From Clostridiales bacterium (GTDB lineage: Bacteria > Bacillota > Clostridia > WRLR01): a stretch of 8,409 nucleotides of DNA. The notes under the pieces were generated by a model. That model searched no databases. It was not told where the DNA came from and saw only the letters and a list, made by a program, of their open reading frames with translations. Location: the NCBI GenBank assembly GCA_031287655.1, contig JAITSR010000216.1:1-8409 (forward strand), in the 5' to 3' direction. Positions 1-5,689 of this stretch are shown piece after piece. The number at the start of each line of letters is the position of its first letter. Positions within the stretch are counted from its first letter, which is position 1. The position numbers and the translations under genes are program-made.

Positions 1-2
1 GG

Positions 3-887
3 GAATTTCTTGAATTGATTGAGCTCGCCCAAAAGCTGAAAAAAGAAAAAAAGGCGGGTGTGGCGCATCCCCTGCTCGCGGGCAAGACGCTTGGCATGAT
101 CTTTACAAAATCGTCGACCCGGACGCGCGTATCGTTTGAGGCGGGCATGTACCAGCTGGGCGGCTATCCGCTCGCCCTGAACGCTTCCGACTTGCAGCTC
201 GGACGCGGCGAGCCGATCTGCGACACGGCGCGGGTGCTCTCGCGCTACATCGACGCGATCATGATCCGCACGTTCGCGCAGGCCGACGTCGAAGGGCTCG
301 CGCGGTATGGTTCGGTTCCGGTGATCAACGGCCTGACGGACGACACGCATCCCTGCCAGATTCTCGCGGACCTTATGACGGTCCGGGAGTGCAAGGGCGG
401 CTTGAAAGGTCTGAAACTCGCGTATGTCGGAGACGGGAACAATGTTGCGAACACGCTTTTGCAGGGCTGTCCAAAGGTGGGGATGGACATCGCGGTCGCG
501 ACCCCCGCCGCGTTCGCGTGCCCGCAAAAGTATGTCGATCAGGCGCGAGAGGCCGCGCTGGCGTCCGGCTCGCGGGTCACGATCACGACCGACCCGGCGG
601 AGGCCGTGATCGGCGCGGATGTCGTCTACACGGACACATGGGTCAGCATGGGGCAGGAGGCGGAGAAGGCGGAGCGCGCAAAGCAGTTTTCCGGCTATCA
701 GGTGGACGCGGCGCTGTTTGGAAAGGCGAAGGCCGACGCGATTTTTATGCACTGCCTGCCCGCCTACCGGGGTTATGAGGTCACGGAGGATGTGATCGAA
801 GGTCCCGCGTCGCGCGTGTTCGACGAGACCGAGAACAGGCTGCACGCGCAAAAGGCGGTCCTCGTCACACTGATGGGGAATAATTAA
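3..887 (+). CDS. argF: Ornithine carbamoyltransferase, 5'-truncated by the window edge
   Basis: Catalyses carbamoyl phosphate + L-ornithine to citrulline + phosphate, a cytoplasmic step of arginine biosynthesis (or, run catabolically, of the deiminase pathway). About 294 residues are visible. The family is usually 300-330 long, so roughly 15-25 N-terminal residues lie left of the window; the frame is open to base 3 and the TTG at 15 is an internal Leu, not the start. Diagnostic motifs are all present: the carbamoyl-phosphate loop STRTR (114-128, within KSSTRTRVSFE), HPCQ (348-359), the ornithine-binding D-x-x-x-SMG (633-653) and the catalytic HCLP (750-761). SMG plus HCLP separates it from aspartate carbamoyltransferase. 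It ends with TAA and is followed after 35 bases by the GNAT gene on the same strand. Anabolic versus catabolic use cannot be told without the upstream genes. No truncation or frameshift is seen in the visible part. Confidence 0.96.
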   Translation, partial: EFLELIELAQKLKKEKKAGVAHPLLAGKTLGMIFTKSSTRTRVSFEAGMYQLGGYPLALNASDLQLGRGEPICDTARVLSRYIDAIMIRTFAQADVEGLARYGSVPVINGLTDDTHPCQILADLMTVRECKGGLKGLKLAYVGDGNNVANTLLQGCPKVGMDIAVATPAAFACPQKYVDQAREAALASGSRVTITTDPAEAVIGADVVYTDTWVSMGQEAEKAERAKQFSGYQVDAALFGKAKADAIFMHCLPAYRGYEVTEDVIEGPASRVFDETENRLHAQKAVLVTLMGNN

Positions 888-922
888 AGGAATAGAATAT
901 ACAAACAGGAATCAATATTAGC

Positions 923-1420
923 ATGGAATATTCATTCATCATTAGAAAGGCCGTCCGGGAGGACGCCGACGCGATCTATGGAATCCTGAAAAACTCGGTC
1001 TCCGAGTATATCGAGCGCTCGGGGATTCCGCTCCCGCTTGACGCGATGCTAGAGAGCGTCGAGGCGATTGAGCGCGGCATTGAGGCGGCCGACGTGTTCA
1101 TCGCGATCATGGACGGCATCCCCGTCGGGACTGTGCGCGTCGCGCTTCGGGAGGGGGCGCCCGCGCTGCTCTCAAAGCTCGGGGTCGTCTCCGGGTATCA
1201 CAACATCGGGATCGGCAAATCGCTGATGAACCTCGTCGACAAGGTGCTGTCGGAAAGAGGCGTCGCCTCGCTCGAACTCTACACGGCGGCCAAAAACGCA
1301 AATATCATGCGCTTTTATTACGGGCGCGGCTTCTATGTCGATTCGACGGCAAAGGAGCGCGGCTATATCCGCGCGCTCATGCGCAAGGACTACGCGCCGG
1401 ACGCGCGCAAGGACGCCTAA
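923..1420 (+). CDS. GNAT-family N-acetyltransferase, 165 aa
   Basis: A small GCN5-related acetyltransferase, predicted to move an acetyl group from acetyl-CoA to an amine; the substrate is unknown. Residues 5-30 form the usual beta1-alpha1 opening (IIRKAVREDADAIYGIL). The middle strands include VFIAIMDGIPVGTVRV (58-73). Motif A, the CoA pyrophosphate-binding turn, is at 88-102 (VVSGYHNIGIGKSLM, fitting the R/Q-x-x-G-x-G/A pattern with N94-I-G96-I-G98). Motif B, N-x-x-R-F-Y-x-x-x-G-F, is at 127-137. The length is normal for a single-domain GNAT. The ATG at 923 has a weak AGGA (907-910) 12 bases upstream; the 35-base gap after argF has no obvious promoter, so co-transcription is likely. Proximity to argF suggests an amino-acid or polyamine substrate, possibly N-acetylglutamate synthase-like activity, but that is only a guess from context. 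Its last codons and stop lie inside a perfect 20-bp inverted repeat. Confidence 0.9.
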   Translation: MEYSFIIRKAVREDADAIYGILKNSVSEYIERSGIPLPLDAMLESVEAIERGIEAADVFIAIMDGIPVGTVRVALREGAPALLSKLGVVSGYHNIGIGKSLMNLVDKVLSERGVASLELYTAAKNANIMRFYYGRGFYVDSTAKERGYIRALMRKDYAPDARKDA

Positions 1421-1455
1421 AGGGGGCGGCGCATAGCCGCCCCCTTTAGGCGTCC
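1411..1455. terminator. Perfect 20-bp inverted repeat between convergent genes, probable bidirectional terminator
   Basis: Arms 1411-1430 and 1436-1455 are exact reverse complements around the 5-base loop GCATA (1431-1435). The left arm contains the last three codons and TAA stop of the GNAT gene, and the right arm ends 15 bases from the stop of the convergent MarR gene. The inner 9 bp are pure G/C, flanked by AAA on the left and TTT on the right, as in a two-way intrinsic terminator. The T run is only three bases and is itself inside the stem, so Rho-independent release may be weak. A stabilising 3' hairpin is the main alternative role. Confidence 0.7.
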
Positions 1456-1469
1456 CCGTATCAAACGAA

Positions 1470-2156
1470 TCATTGTAACGATTCCTGCCCGTTAGGATAT
1501 TCCGCAATTGCTTCGCTGTCGCCATGTCTATGTCCATCGTGTCCCTCGCCGTAATTATGATGCCTATGCTCATCGTGTCCCTCGCCGTGGTTATGCCCGC
1601 GGCTGTGCCGTTCTTCGCCGCCGACGCTTTCTTGGGCTTGGTCTTCCCTGCCGCGGCGGTGTCCGTGATGATGTTCCCCGCTGTCCCCGTGTCCGTGATG
1701 CCCGTGGCGCCGATGCCCGCAATCATCCGGCCCGCGTTCCCGTTTCCAAACCTCCGTGAGCTTTTCGAGTAAGAGACTCAGCGTCGCCTTTTCATCGTCG
1801 TCCAGCGCGGAGAAAAGGCTGTCCGCGGCCTCTTCATGGCGGCGCGCGTGTTCAGCAGCAAACGTTCTCCCTTCTTCTGTGATGGTCACATTCACAACGC
1901 GGCTGTCTTTTTCATCTTTTGTACGCGTGATGAAACCCGTGTTTTCCAGCTTGCCGAGCAGTTCACTGAGTGAACCCGCGCGGACGCCGAGTTTTTCAAG
2001 AAGTTCCTTTTGACTCTGCGGCGCATCAGCTAGCAGGGATAAGACATAGCCCTGCCCGTGGCCGCCGCCGTGGTGATGAGGGCGGCCGCGCCCGATCAAA
2101 CCTGCGCCGCGCTGAAACTGCATAAAGAGTTTTTCTGATTGTGTTAAAGTTTTCAT
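1470..2156 (-). CDS. MarR-family winged-helix regulator with histidine-rich C-terminal tail, 228 aa
   Basis: A predicted cytoplasmic dimeric DNA-binding repressor. The winged helix spans about residues 37-100: helix-turn-helix SQKELLEKLGVRAGSLSELLGKLENTGFI (48-76) and a wing RTKDEKDSRVVNVTITEEG (78-96) with the typical D-x-R. A dimerisation helix follows (about 98-137). Two features are unusual. A HHH-GGG-H cluster (27-33) sits just before the domain, and from Cys146 to the end 19 of 83 residues are His, mixed with Gly, Asp, Glu and Arg. Within the tail, residues 188-199 and 200-211 are a tandem 12-residue repeat (H-N-x-G-E-G-H-D-x-H-R-H). Such tails bind Ni, Zn, Co or Cu in other proteins, so metal sensing or storage is a reasonable inference, not shown. 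ATG at 2156 has AAAGG (2172-2168) 11 bases upstream and a good promoter. No transporter target is adjacent; the upstream neighbour is the nuclease gene, which may have been inserted there. Confidence 0.88.
   Translation of the reverse strand: MKTLTQSEKLFMQFQRGAGLIGRGRPHHHGGGHGQGYVLSLLADAPQSQKELLEKLGVRAGSLSELLGKLENTGFITRTKDEKDSRVVNVTITEEGRTFAAEHARRHEEAADSLFSALDDDEKATLSLLLEKLTEVWKRERGPDDCGHRRHGHHGHGDSGEHHHGHRRGREDQAQESVGGEERHSRGHNHGEGHDEHRHHNYGEGHDGHRHGDSEAIAEYPNGQESLQ
1524..1595. repeat. 36-nt tandem duplication inside the MarR-family gene tail
   Basis: Two adjacent 36-nt units, 1524-1559 and 1560-1595, match at 31 of 36 positions. They encode the two His-rich dodecapeptides at residues 188-199 and 200-211 on the minus strand. 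The length is a multiple of three, so copy-number change would keep the frame. Confidence 0.9.
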
Positions 2157-2204
2157 AATTAGACCAACCTTTCATTTATTGTATTTTAGTTATGTACCTT
2201 AATA

Positions 2205-2233
2205 AATATATTATACTTCTCGGAGTTTGTCAA
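2205..2233 (-). promoter_or_regulatory. Sigma-A-type promoter of the MarR-family gene
   Basis: On the minus strand a perfect -35 TTGACA (2233-2228) is followed after 17 bases by TATATT (2210-2205). Transcription would start near 2198, giving a leader of about 40 nt before the ATG at 2156. The spacer-to-leader region is very AT-rich and could carry an autoregulatory MarR operator, but no convincing dyad was identified. Confidence 0.75.
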
Positions 2234-2299
2234 GGCGCCTAACAAAAATAATTTCAATTATAGAGTGGGCGATAGGTTCAAAGTGCGCGCGATGCGTTC

Positions 2300-2327
2300 T
2301 TGCATTTTGGAGAAAACATGCTATGAT
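2300..2327 (+). promoter_or_regulatory. Candidate promoter for the nuclease gene
   Basis: TTGCAT (2300-2305), 16 bases, TATGAT (2322-2327) lies 75 bases before the TTG start at 2402. The -10 matches the consensus at five of six positions but the -35 only at three. A perfect TTGACA at 2353-2358 is closer to the gene but has no -10-like hexamer at 16-18 bases; the nearest, TATTAA at 2383-2388, is 24 bases away. Apart from this site and the divergent MarR promoter, I see nothing in the 245-base gap 2157-2401. Confidence 0.35.
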
Positions 2328-2401
2328 TAGCAGGGATAAGATAAATAGAACCTTGACAATTCATCCTGTGAACCGACGATGCGTATTAAGGGGGAGAATG
2401 A

Positions 2402-3283
2402 TTGGCTCAAGATAAGGTACAGCCGACAAACGACTTGATGTATAAAAAAACGTTCGCAAGCAATGGTAACGAGGATATAACCATTGGGTTAATCCATGAT
2501 TTCTTTGGGCTTATGCCAAAGAAACTCATCTTCAAAATGCCCTACAGCATTGATGCGTATAGGGAATTGGTGGAGAAGAAGGAAATATCGACTCTGAGAC
2601 AAAGTATCAAAGACGTTAGTGCCTCAATGATAACGGCTGATTTTATCGGTGAATTGCAGATGAAAAAGCTGAGGTACTTTGACGAACGTTTTTTCCTCTA
2701 TCTGTGCGACGATTACCGCAGCAATTACAATGAAGCTGAAAAAATGGCCAAAATTGTTGCTGAAGCTAAAGCAAAGGGAATTACTCCCAGAGTGAACCGG
2801 TACTCCAGCTTAAAGCCGGTATACCAGCTGATTATTCTAGGCGAGAATCATTACACAGACGAACACCCGCTAAGGATTTTTGAACCCTACGACCCGAAGC
2901 GGGAACTCCGGCCAGACAGAAAGCTCTTCAAGCAAGCGTATTTTGAGTTGGGCAAAGACAAAGCAAAACTAGAAACTGCAAATCAAAGATACTGGCACGA
3001 CTATTTCGTAAGCGGCGAAGTAGCCACTAGCGCACCGGCGTATATCCAGAGAGCCGTCGAACTTTTGGCAGTATCTAGCCTGAGCAAGGAGGAGCGTGAA
3101 GTTATGAGTTTGGTTGAAAGAGCGGTCGCAGATTATGAGGCGGATATGGCGGATGCGGAATATGAAGCAGAGTGTAGGATAGCGAGGCGTCTGCTCAACA
3201 TGGGCATGAGCCATGATAACATCCAAAAAGCAACAGGATTGGAATTGGGAGAGATAGAGAATTTGGCGGCACAATCAGTCTGA
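2402..3283 (+). CDS. Rpn/PD-(D/E)XK-type nuclease ('putative transposase' family), 293 aa
   Basis: Resembles the Rpn family of recombination-promoting nucleases (PD-(D/E)XK 'putative transposase' proteins), which cut DNA and are often spread by horizontal transfer. The N-terminus NDLMYKKTFASNGNEDIT (10-27) with LIHDFFGL (30-37) is the typical family opening. The likely catalytic core is Asp71 with Glu84-x-Gln86 in ADFIGELQM, the D...E-x-Q form found in this family. Residues 230-293 are an acidic helical stretch ending in RIARRLLNMGMSHDNIQKATGL (258-279), the family's usual C-terminal helix-turn-helix-like tail. The start is TTG at 2402: GGGGAG (2391-2396) sits five bases upstream, while the ATG at 2398 is out of frame and stops after four more codons. 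Base composition is clearly more AT-rich than its neighbours, suggesting acquisition. No flanking inverted or direct repeats typical of an insertion sequence were seen. The biological role (element mobility or defence) is not established. Confidence 0.82.
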   Translation: MAQDKVQPTNDLMYKKTFASNGNEDITIGLIHDFFGLMPKKLIFKMPYSIDAYRELVEKKEISTLRQSIKDVSASMITADFIGELQMKKLRYFDERFFLYLCDDYRSNYNEAEKMAKIVAEAKAKGITPRVNRYSSLKPVYQLIILGENHYTDEHPLRIFEPYDPKRELRPDRKLFKQAYFELGKDKAKLETANQRYWHDYFVSGEVATSAPAYIQRAVELLAVSSLSKEEREVMSLVERAVADYEADMADAEYEAECRIARRLLNMGMSHDNIQKATGLELGEIENLAAQSV

Positions 3284-3324
3284 GCTGCGACTAATCCATC
3301 AATAAAGCGGACTGCTCGCTCCGC

Positions 3325-3353
3325 TTGACAGGCCCATCCGCCGATGGTAGAAT
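3325..3353 (+). promoter_or_regulatory. Sigma-A promoter of the FMN riboswitch-ribU transcript
   Basis: TTGACA (3325-3330), exactly 17 bases, then TAGAAT (3348-3353). The -35 is perfect and the -10 has five of six bases. A start near 3360 gives about 80 nt of leader before the FMN aptamer. A 7-bp hairpin (AAGCGGA 3305-3311 with TCCGCTT 3320-3326) just after the nuclease gene overlaps the first two bases of the -35; it has no T tract. Confidence 0.8.
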
Positions 3354-3371
3354 TTTCACATAAGACAGGCG

Positions 3372-3417
3372 GGAACGGACGCGCGGGCGTATGTGCGCGC
3401 GATTGTACGTTCGTTCC
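3372..3417 (+). other. Long leader hairpin between promoter and FMN aptamer
   Basis: GGAACGGACG (3372-3381) pairs with CGTTCGTTCC (3408-3417) with one G-U pair, and CGCG at 3382-3385 can pair with one of the CGCG copies at 3396-3401 on the inside. It is not part of the FMN aptamer and no T tract follows, so it is not a terminator. It might stabilise the 5' end or insulate aptamer folding; the function is unknown. Confidence 0.5.
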
Positions 3418-3439
3418 GATGGAAGAAAAGTGAATAGCG

Positions 3440-3549
3440 ATCTTCAGGGCAGGGTGCGATCCCCGACCGGCGGTAGAGTCCGCGAGCGCGGTAACGCGTG
3501 GAATTGGTGTGAATCCAATACCGACAGTAAAGTCTGGATGGGAGAAGAT
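3440..3549 (+). ncRNA. FMN riboswitch aptamer (RFN element)
   Basis: The conserved RFN core is present in order: closing stem P1 ATCTTC (3440-3445) with GAAGAT (3544-3549), then AGGGCAGGGTG (3446-3456), CCCGACCGGCGGTAGAGTCC, a variable hairpin with CGCGAGCGCGG, GGTGTGAATCCAATACCGAC and AGTAAAGTCTGGATGGGA. In this family the aptamer binds flavin mononucleotide and, when loaded, turns off riboflavin synthesis or uptake genes. Here it lies upstream of ribU behind its own promoter and ahead of an intrinsic terminator, which fits transcription attenuation: high FMN allows the terminator to form and reduces RibU production. All major conserved blocks look intact. Confidence 0.96.
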
Positions 3550-3595
3550 GTTTGGGGACGCCGGGCCGTTTATCGCCCGCATTGCCTCGAACACA

Positions 3596-3612
3596 GCGTA
3601 TCAAGTGTACGC
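3596..3612 (+). promoter_or_regulatory. Candidate antiterminator stem of the FMN riboswitch
   Basis: GCGTA (3596-3600) can pair with TACGC (3608-3612) around a 7-base loop. The right arm shares four bases with the left arm of the terminator (3609-3615), so the two stems exclude each other. A further short stem, CGGGC (3562-3566) with GCCCG (3575-3579), lies between aptamer and this element. How P1 would be coupled to it is not evident by eye. Confidence 0.4.
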
Positions 3613-3643
3613 GCCTTGGAGATTTTCCACAGGCGCGTTTTTT
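3609..3643 (+). terminator. Intrinsic terminator of the FMN riboswitch
   Basis: ACGCGCC (3609-3615) pairs perfectly with GGCGCGT (3632-3638), with an inner TGGA/TCCA pairing in the loop, and is followed directly by a run of six T (3638-3643). It lies about 60 bases after the aptamer and 67 bases before the ribU start, the normal place for a transcription-attenuating expression platform. Confidence 0.9.
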
Positions 3644-3709
3644 GTTGGCAGCCGGCCGCTCTTTTGCGGCAGCGAAAATAATATCGGAAAAAATAAAGGG
3701 GGTAATTAC

Positions 3710-4402
3710 ATGAAATCACGGACCAAACAGGTTACAGGGATCGCGATGCTTGCCGCGATCGCGTATGTCGTCATGCTCGCGGGCGTCCACTTTATGCCGT
3801 CCGCGCCGTTCCTGAAATACGAGCCCAAGGACGTAATATTGACGATCGGGGGTTTTCTGTACGGGCCGCTGGCGGCGCTCGGCGCGGCGTTCGTCGTCGC
3901 GCTGATCGAGATGTTCACCGTGAGCACAACCGGGATTTGGGGTTTTGTGATGAACCTGCTCGCGGCGGCGGCGTTCACTTGCACGGCGTCGCTCGTCTAT
4001 CACAGGCGGCGCACGGCGCGCGGCGCGGTAACCGGGCTTGTCGCGGGGGCGCTCCTGATGACCGGCGCCATGCTGCTGTGGAACTATCTGATCACGCCGA
4101 TCTATACCGGCTGGCCGCGCGAACAGGTCGCGGCGATGCTTGTGCCGGTGTTCCTGCCGTTTAACCTGATCAAGGGCTGCCTGAACGCGGCGATCATCCT
4201 CTTTGTCTATAAACCGCTGATGAAGGCGCTGCGGGCGGCGCGGCTGCTCCCAGACGGGCGTCAGGGCGGCGGGCGCGCGGACGGCCCCGAGGGCGCGGCT
4301 GCCGGGCGGGGCCGGGTGAACGTCGGCCTGCTGCTCTTTGCGGCTTTCCTCTTGATCACGAGTCTCACCGCAATCATTGTGCTGCAATTGACCGGCAAAT
4401 AG
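3710..4402 (+). CDS. ribU: Riboflavin ECF transporter S component RibU, 230 aa
   Basis: Membrane-embedded substrate-binding subunit that captures riboflavin and works with the shared energising module (EcfT and two ATPases, not in this window). Translation starts at ATG 3710 with AAAGGGGG (3695-3702) seven bases upstream; the frame is open further left, but that part is the riboswitch. Six hydrophobic segments fill residues about 8-175. The RibU-type stretch KYEPKDVILTIGGFLYGPLA (36-55) and the LPFNLIKGCLNAA segment before the sixth helix support the family call, and the FMN riboswitch upstream makes riboflavin (or a related flavin) the near-certain substrate. Unusual is the C-terminus: after a Gly/Arg/Ala-rich linker (about 179-202) there is a seventh strongly hydrophobic segment (about 204-226). 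Typical RibU proteins are near 190-210 residues with six helices. No other gene appears to share the transcript before the next promoter at about 4463. Confidence 0.92.
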   Translation: MKSRTKQVTGIAMLAAIAYVVMLAGVHFMPSAPFLKYEPKDVILTIGGFLYGPLAALGAAFVVALIEMFTVSTTGIWGFVMNLLAAAAFTCTASLVYHRRRTARGAVTGLVAGALLMTGAMLLWNYLITPIYTGWPREQVAAMLVPVFLPFNLIKGCLNAAIILFVYKPLMKALRAARLLPDGRQGGGRADGPEGAAAGRGRVNVGLLLFAAFLLITSLTAIIVLQLTGK

Positions 4403-4424
4403 TTCCGCCCGCCCCCACGCAGAG

Positions 4425-4447
4425 CCTCGCGCAAGGCCACGCGAAGG
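4425..4447 (+). terminator. Weak hairpin after ribU, possible terminator
   Basis: CCTCGCG (4425-4431) can pair with CGCGAAGG (4440-4447) with one bulged base; only a broken T run (GTTGTTT) follows. It lies in the 130-base gap between ribU and the next gene, where a terminator would be expected. Support is modest. Confidence 0.3.
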
Positions 4448-4462
4448 GTTGTTTACGAAAAT

Positions 4463-4492
4463 TTCTCAGCCCCTTCATTTTTCCATTATAAT
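4463..4492 (+). promoter_or_regulatory. Promoter upstream of the CdaR/PucR-type regulator and fts genes
   Basis: A perfect -10 TATAAT (4487-4492) is preceded by TTCTCA (4463-4468, four of six bases matching TTGACA) at 18 bases. A second -10-like TATGAT (4492-4497) overlaps it. The downstream gene starts at 4533 with GGAGG (4519-4523) nine bases before its ATG. No promoter is evident in the 74-base gap before ftsE, so this one may drive the whole cluster. Confidence 0.6.
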
Positions 4493-4532
4493 ATGATAGA
4501 ATAAAACGGAAAAACGTTGGAGGACAATACAT

Positions 4533-5615
4533 ATGAATCGACTGTTTGACGGCTTTGTGGGCAGCATCAAAGAGATCACGGGGAGCGAGTTCGGCCTTGC
4601 GGACGACGCCGGTGTGGTTCTCTCCTGTACGGACGGCAAAGTTTTTGAAAGTGTTGAGCCGGTGATTGACGCATTTTTGGAAAGCGAGGACCTCTGGCAC
4701 GCGGAAGGCGGAATCGCGTATCACAAGGTCGTCGTCCGGGATAAGCCGGAATATGTGATTTTCATCAGCGACGCGGGCGAGCAGACCGAGCGGTATCTCG
4801 AGCTCGCGGCAATCAGCGTCCTCAACATCAAACTCTACTATGAGGAAAAGTACGACAAAAACAGCTTCATCAAGCAGATTATCTTAGACAACATTCTGCC
4901 CGGCGACATCTCGATCCGCGCAAAGGAGCTGCATATCTCCGCGCGGGCGCTCCGCGTCGCCCTGATCATCCGCCTCGAAAAGGATCAGGAAATCTATTCG
5001 CACGAGATCGTCCAAAACCTCTTTCCGGACCGGTTAAAGGACTTTGTGATCGTGATCGACGACGAAAACACCGCGCTGATCAAGGAGTTAAAAGGCGGGG
5101 AGGATACGCGGGAGATCAACCAGATCGCAAAGAACATCATCGACACGCTGAACACGGAGTCGATGATCAAGGCGAAGATCGGCGTCGGCACGCCGGTTGA
5201 GATGATCAGCGAGATCGGGCGCTCGTTCAAGGAGGCGCAGACCGCGCTGCTCGTCGGCGGCATCTTTGAGAGCGACAAATCCGTGATCAACTACAACAGC
5301 CTCGGCCTCGGGCGGCTGATCTACCAGCTCCCTGAGACGCTGTGCAAGCTCTTTTTGGACGAGGTGTTCGCGAAGGGCGCGTATGAGTCGCTCGACAATG
5401 AGACGATCCTGACGATCCAGAAGTTCTTTGAGAACAACCTGAACGTCAGCGAGACGTCGCGGCTGCTGTATGTCCACCGCAACACGCTTGTATACAGGCT
5501 CGACAAAATTCAAAAGATCACGGGGCTCGACCTTAGGAACTTTGACGACGCGATCATCTTCAAGGTGTCCATGCTCGTCAAAAAATATTTAGACAAGGGC
5601 GAGCGCGTACTGTAA
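4533..5615 (+). CDS. CdaR/PucR-type transcriptional regulator, 360 aa
   Basis: A predicted cytoplasmic DNA-binding regulator with the C-terminal helix-turn-helix of the PucR/CdaR (HTH_30) family: NNLNVSETSRLLYVHRNTLV (301-320) continuing YRLDKIQKITGLDLRNFDDA, with the recognition helix around 313-326 (the family-typical H-R-N-T-L-x-Y-R-L). The central part (about 140-265) with IIRLEKDQEIYSHEIV and FVIVIDDENTALI resembles the degenerate GGDEF-like domain of CdaR proteins; no active GGDEF motif is present, so cyclase activity is not expected. The first ~130 residues look like a small ligand-binding domain but I do not recognise a specific one. The ATG at 4533 is supported by GGAGG nine bases upstream. 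The gene sits 74 bases before ftsE in the same direction, an arrangement I recall from other Clostridia, so it may regulate ftsEX or simply be co-transcribed. The effector is unknown; the name 'sugar diacid regulator' should not be taken literally here. Confidence 0.85.
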   Translation: MNRLFDGFVGSIKEITGSEFGLADDAGVVLSCTDGKVFESVEPVIDAFLESEDLWHAEGGIAYHKVVVRDKPEYVIFISDAGEQTERYLELAAISVLNIKLYYEEKYDKNSFIKQIILDNILPGDISIRAKELHISARALRVALIIRLEKDQEIYSHEIVQNLFPDRLKDFVIVIDDENTALIKELKGGEDTREINQIAKNIIDTLNTESMIKAKIGVGTPVEMISEIGRSFKEAQTALLVGGIFESDKSVINYNSLGLGRLIYQLPETLCKLFLDEVFAKGAYESLDNETILTIQKFFENNLNVSETSRLLYVHRNTLVYRLDKIQKITGLDLRNFDDAIIFKVSMLVKKYLDKGERVL

Positions 5616-5689
5616 CAAAAAGAATACGCCGGCAAACGGGAACAGAGCGCATACAAAAGACAAATTGAACGCAAAGGGGCCATAAGCGC

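Noticed and set aside
2170..2220. MarR-type operator palindrome around the MarR -10
   Set aside because: Only short AT-rich dyads such as TAATA-N4-TATTA are visible, which are expected by chance in such sequence.
2353..2388. TTGACA at 2353 as the -35 of the nuclease gene promoter
   Set aside because: No -10 hexamer at the allowed 16-18 base spacing; the nearest TATTAA is 24 bases away.
2227..2415. A 62-codon open frame on the plus strand in the MarR-nuclease gap
   Set aside because: No RBS, no recognisable motif, and it overlaps the MarR promoter and the nuclease start.
2157..3330. Insertion sequence around the nuclease gene
   Set aside because: No terminal inverted repeats or target-site duplication could be found at the gene's borders.
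3509..3709. Upstream extension of the ribU reading frame
   Set aside because: The stretch overlaps the FMN aptamer and terminator; the ATG at 3710 has an excellent Shine-Dalgarno sequence and matches the usual RibU N-terminus.
3716..4387. A 223-codon minus-strand frame opposite ribU
   Set aside because: Arg/Gln/His-rich shadow of membrane-protein codons; no domain.
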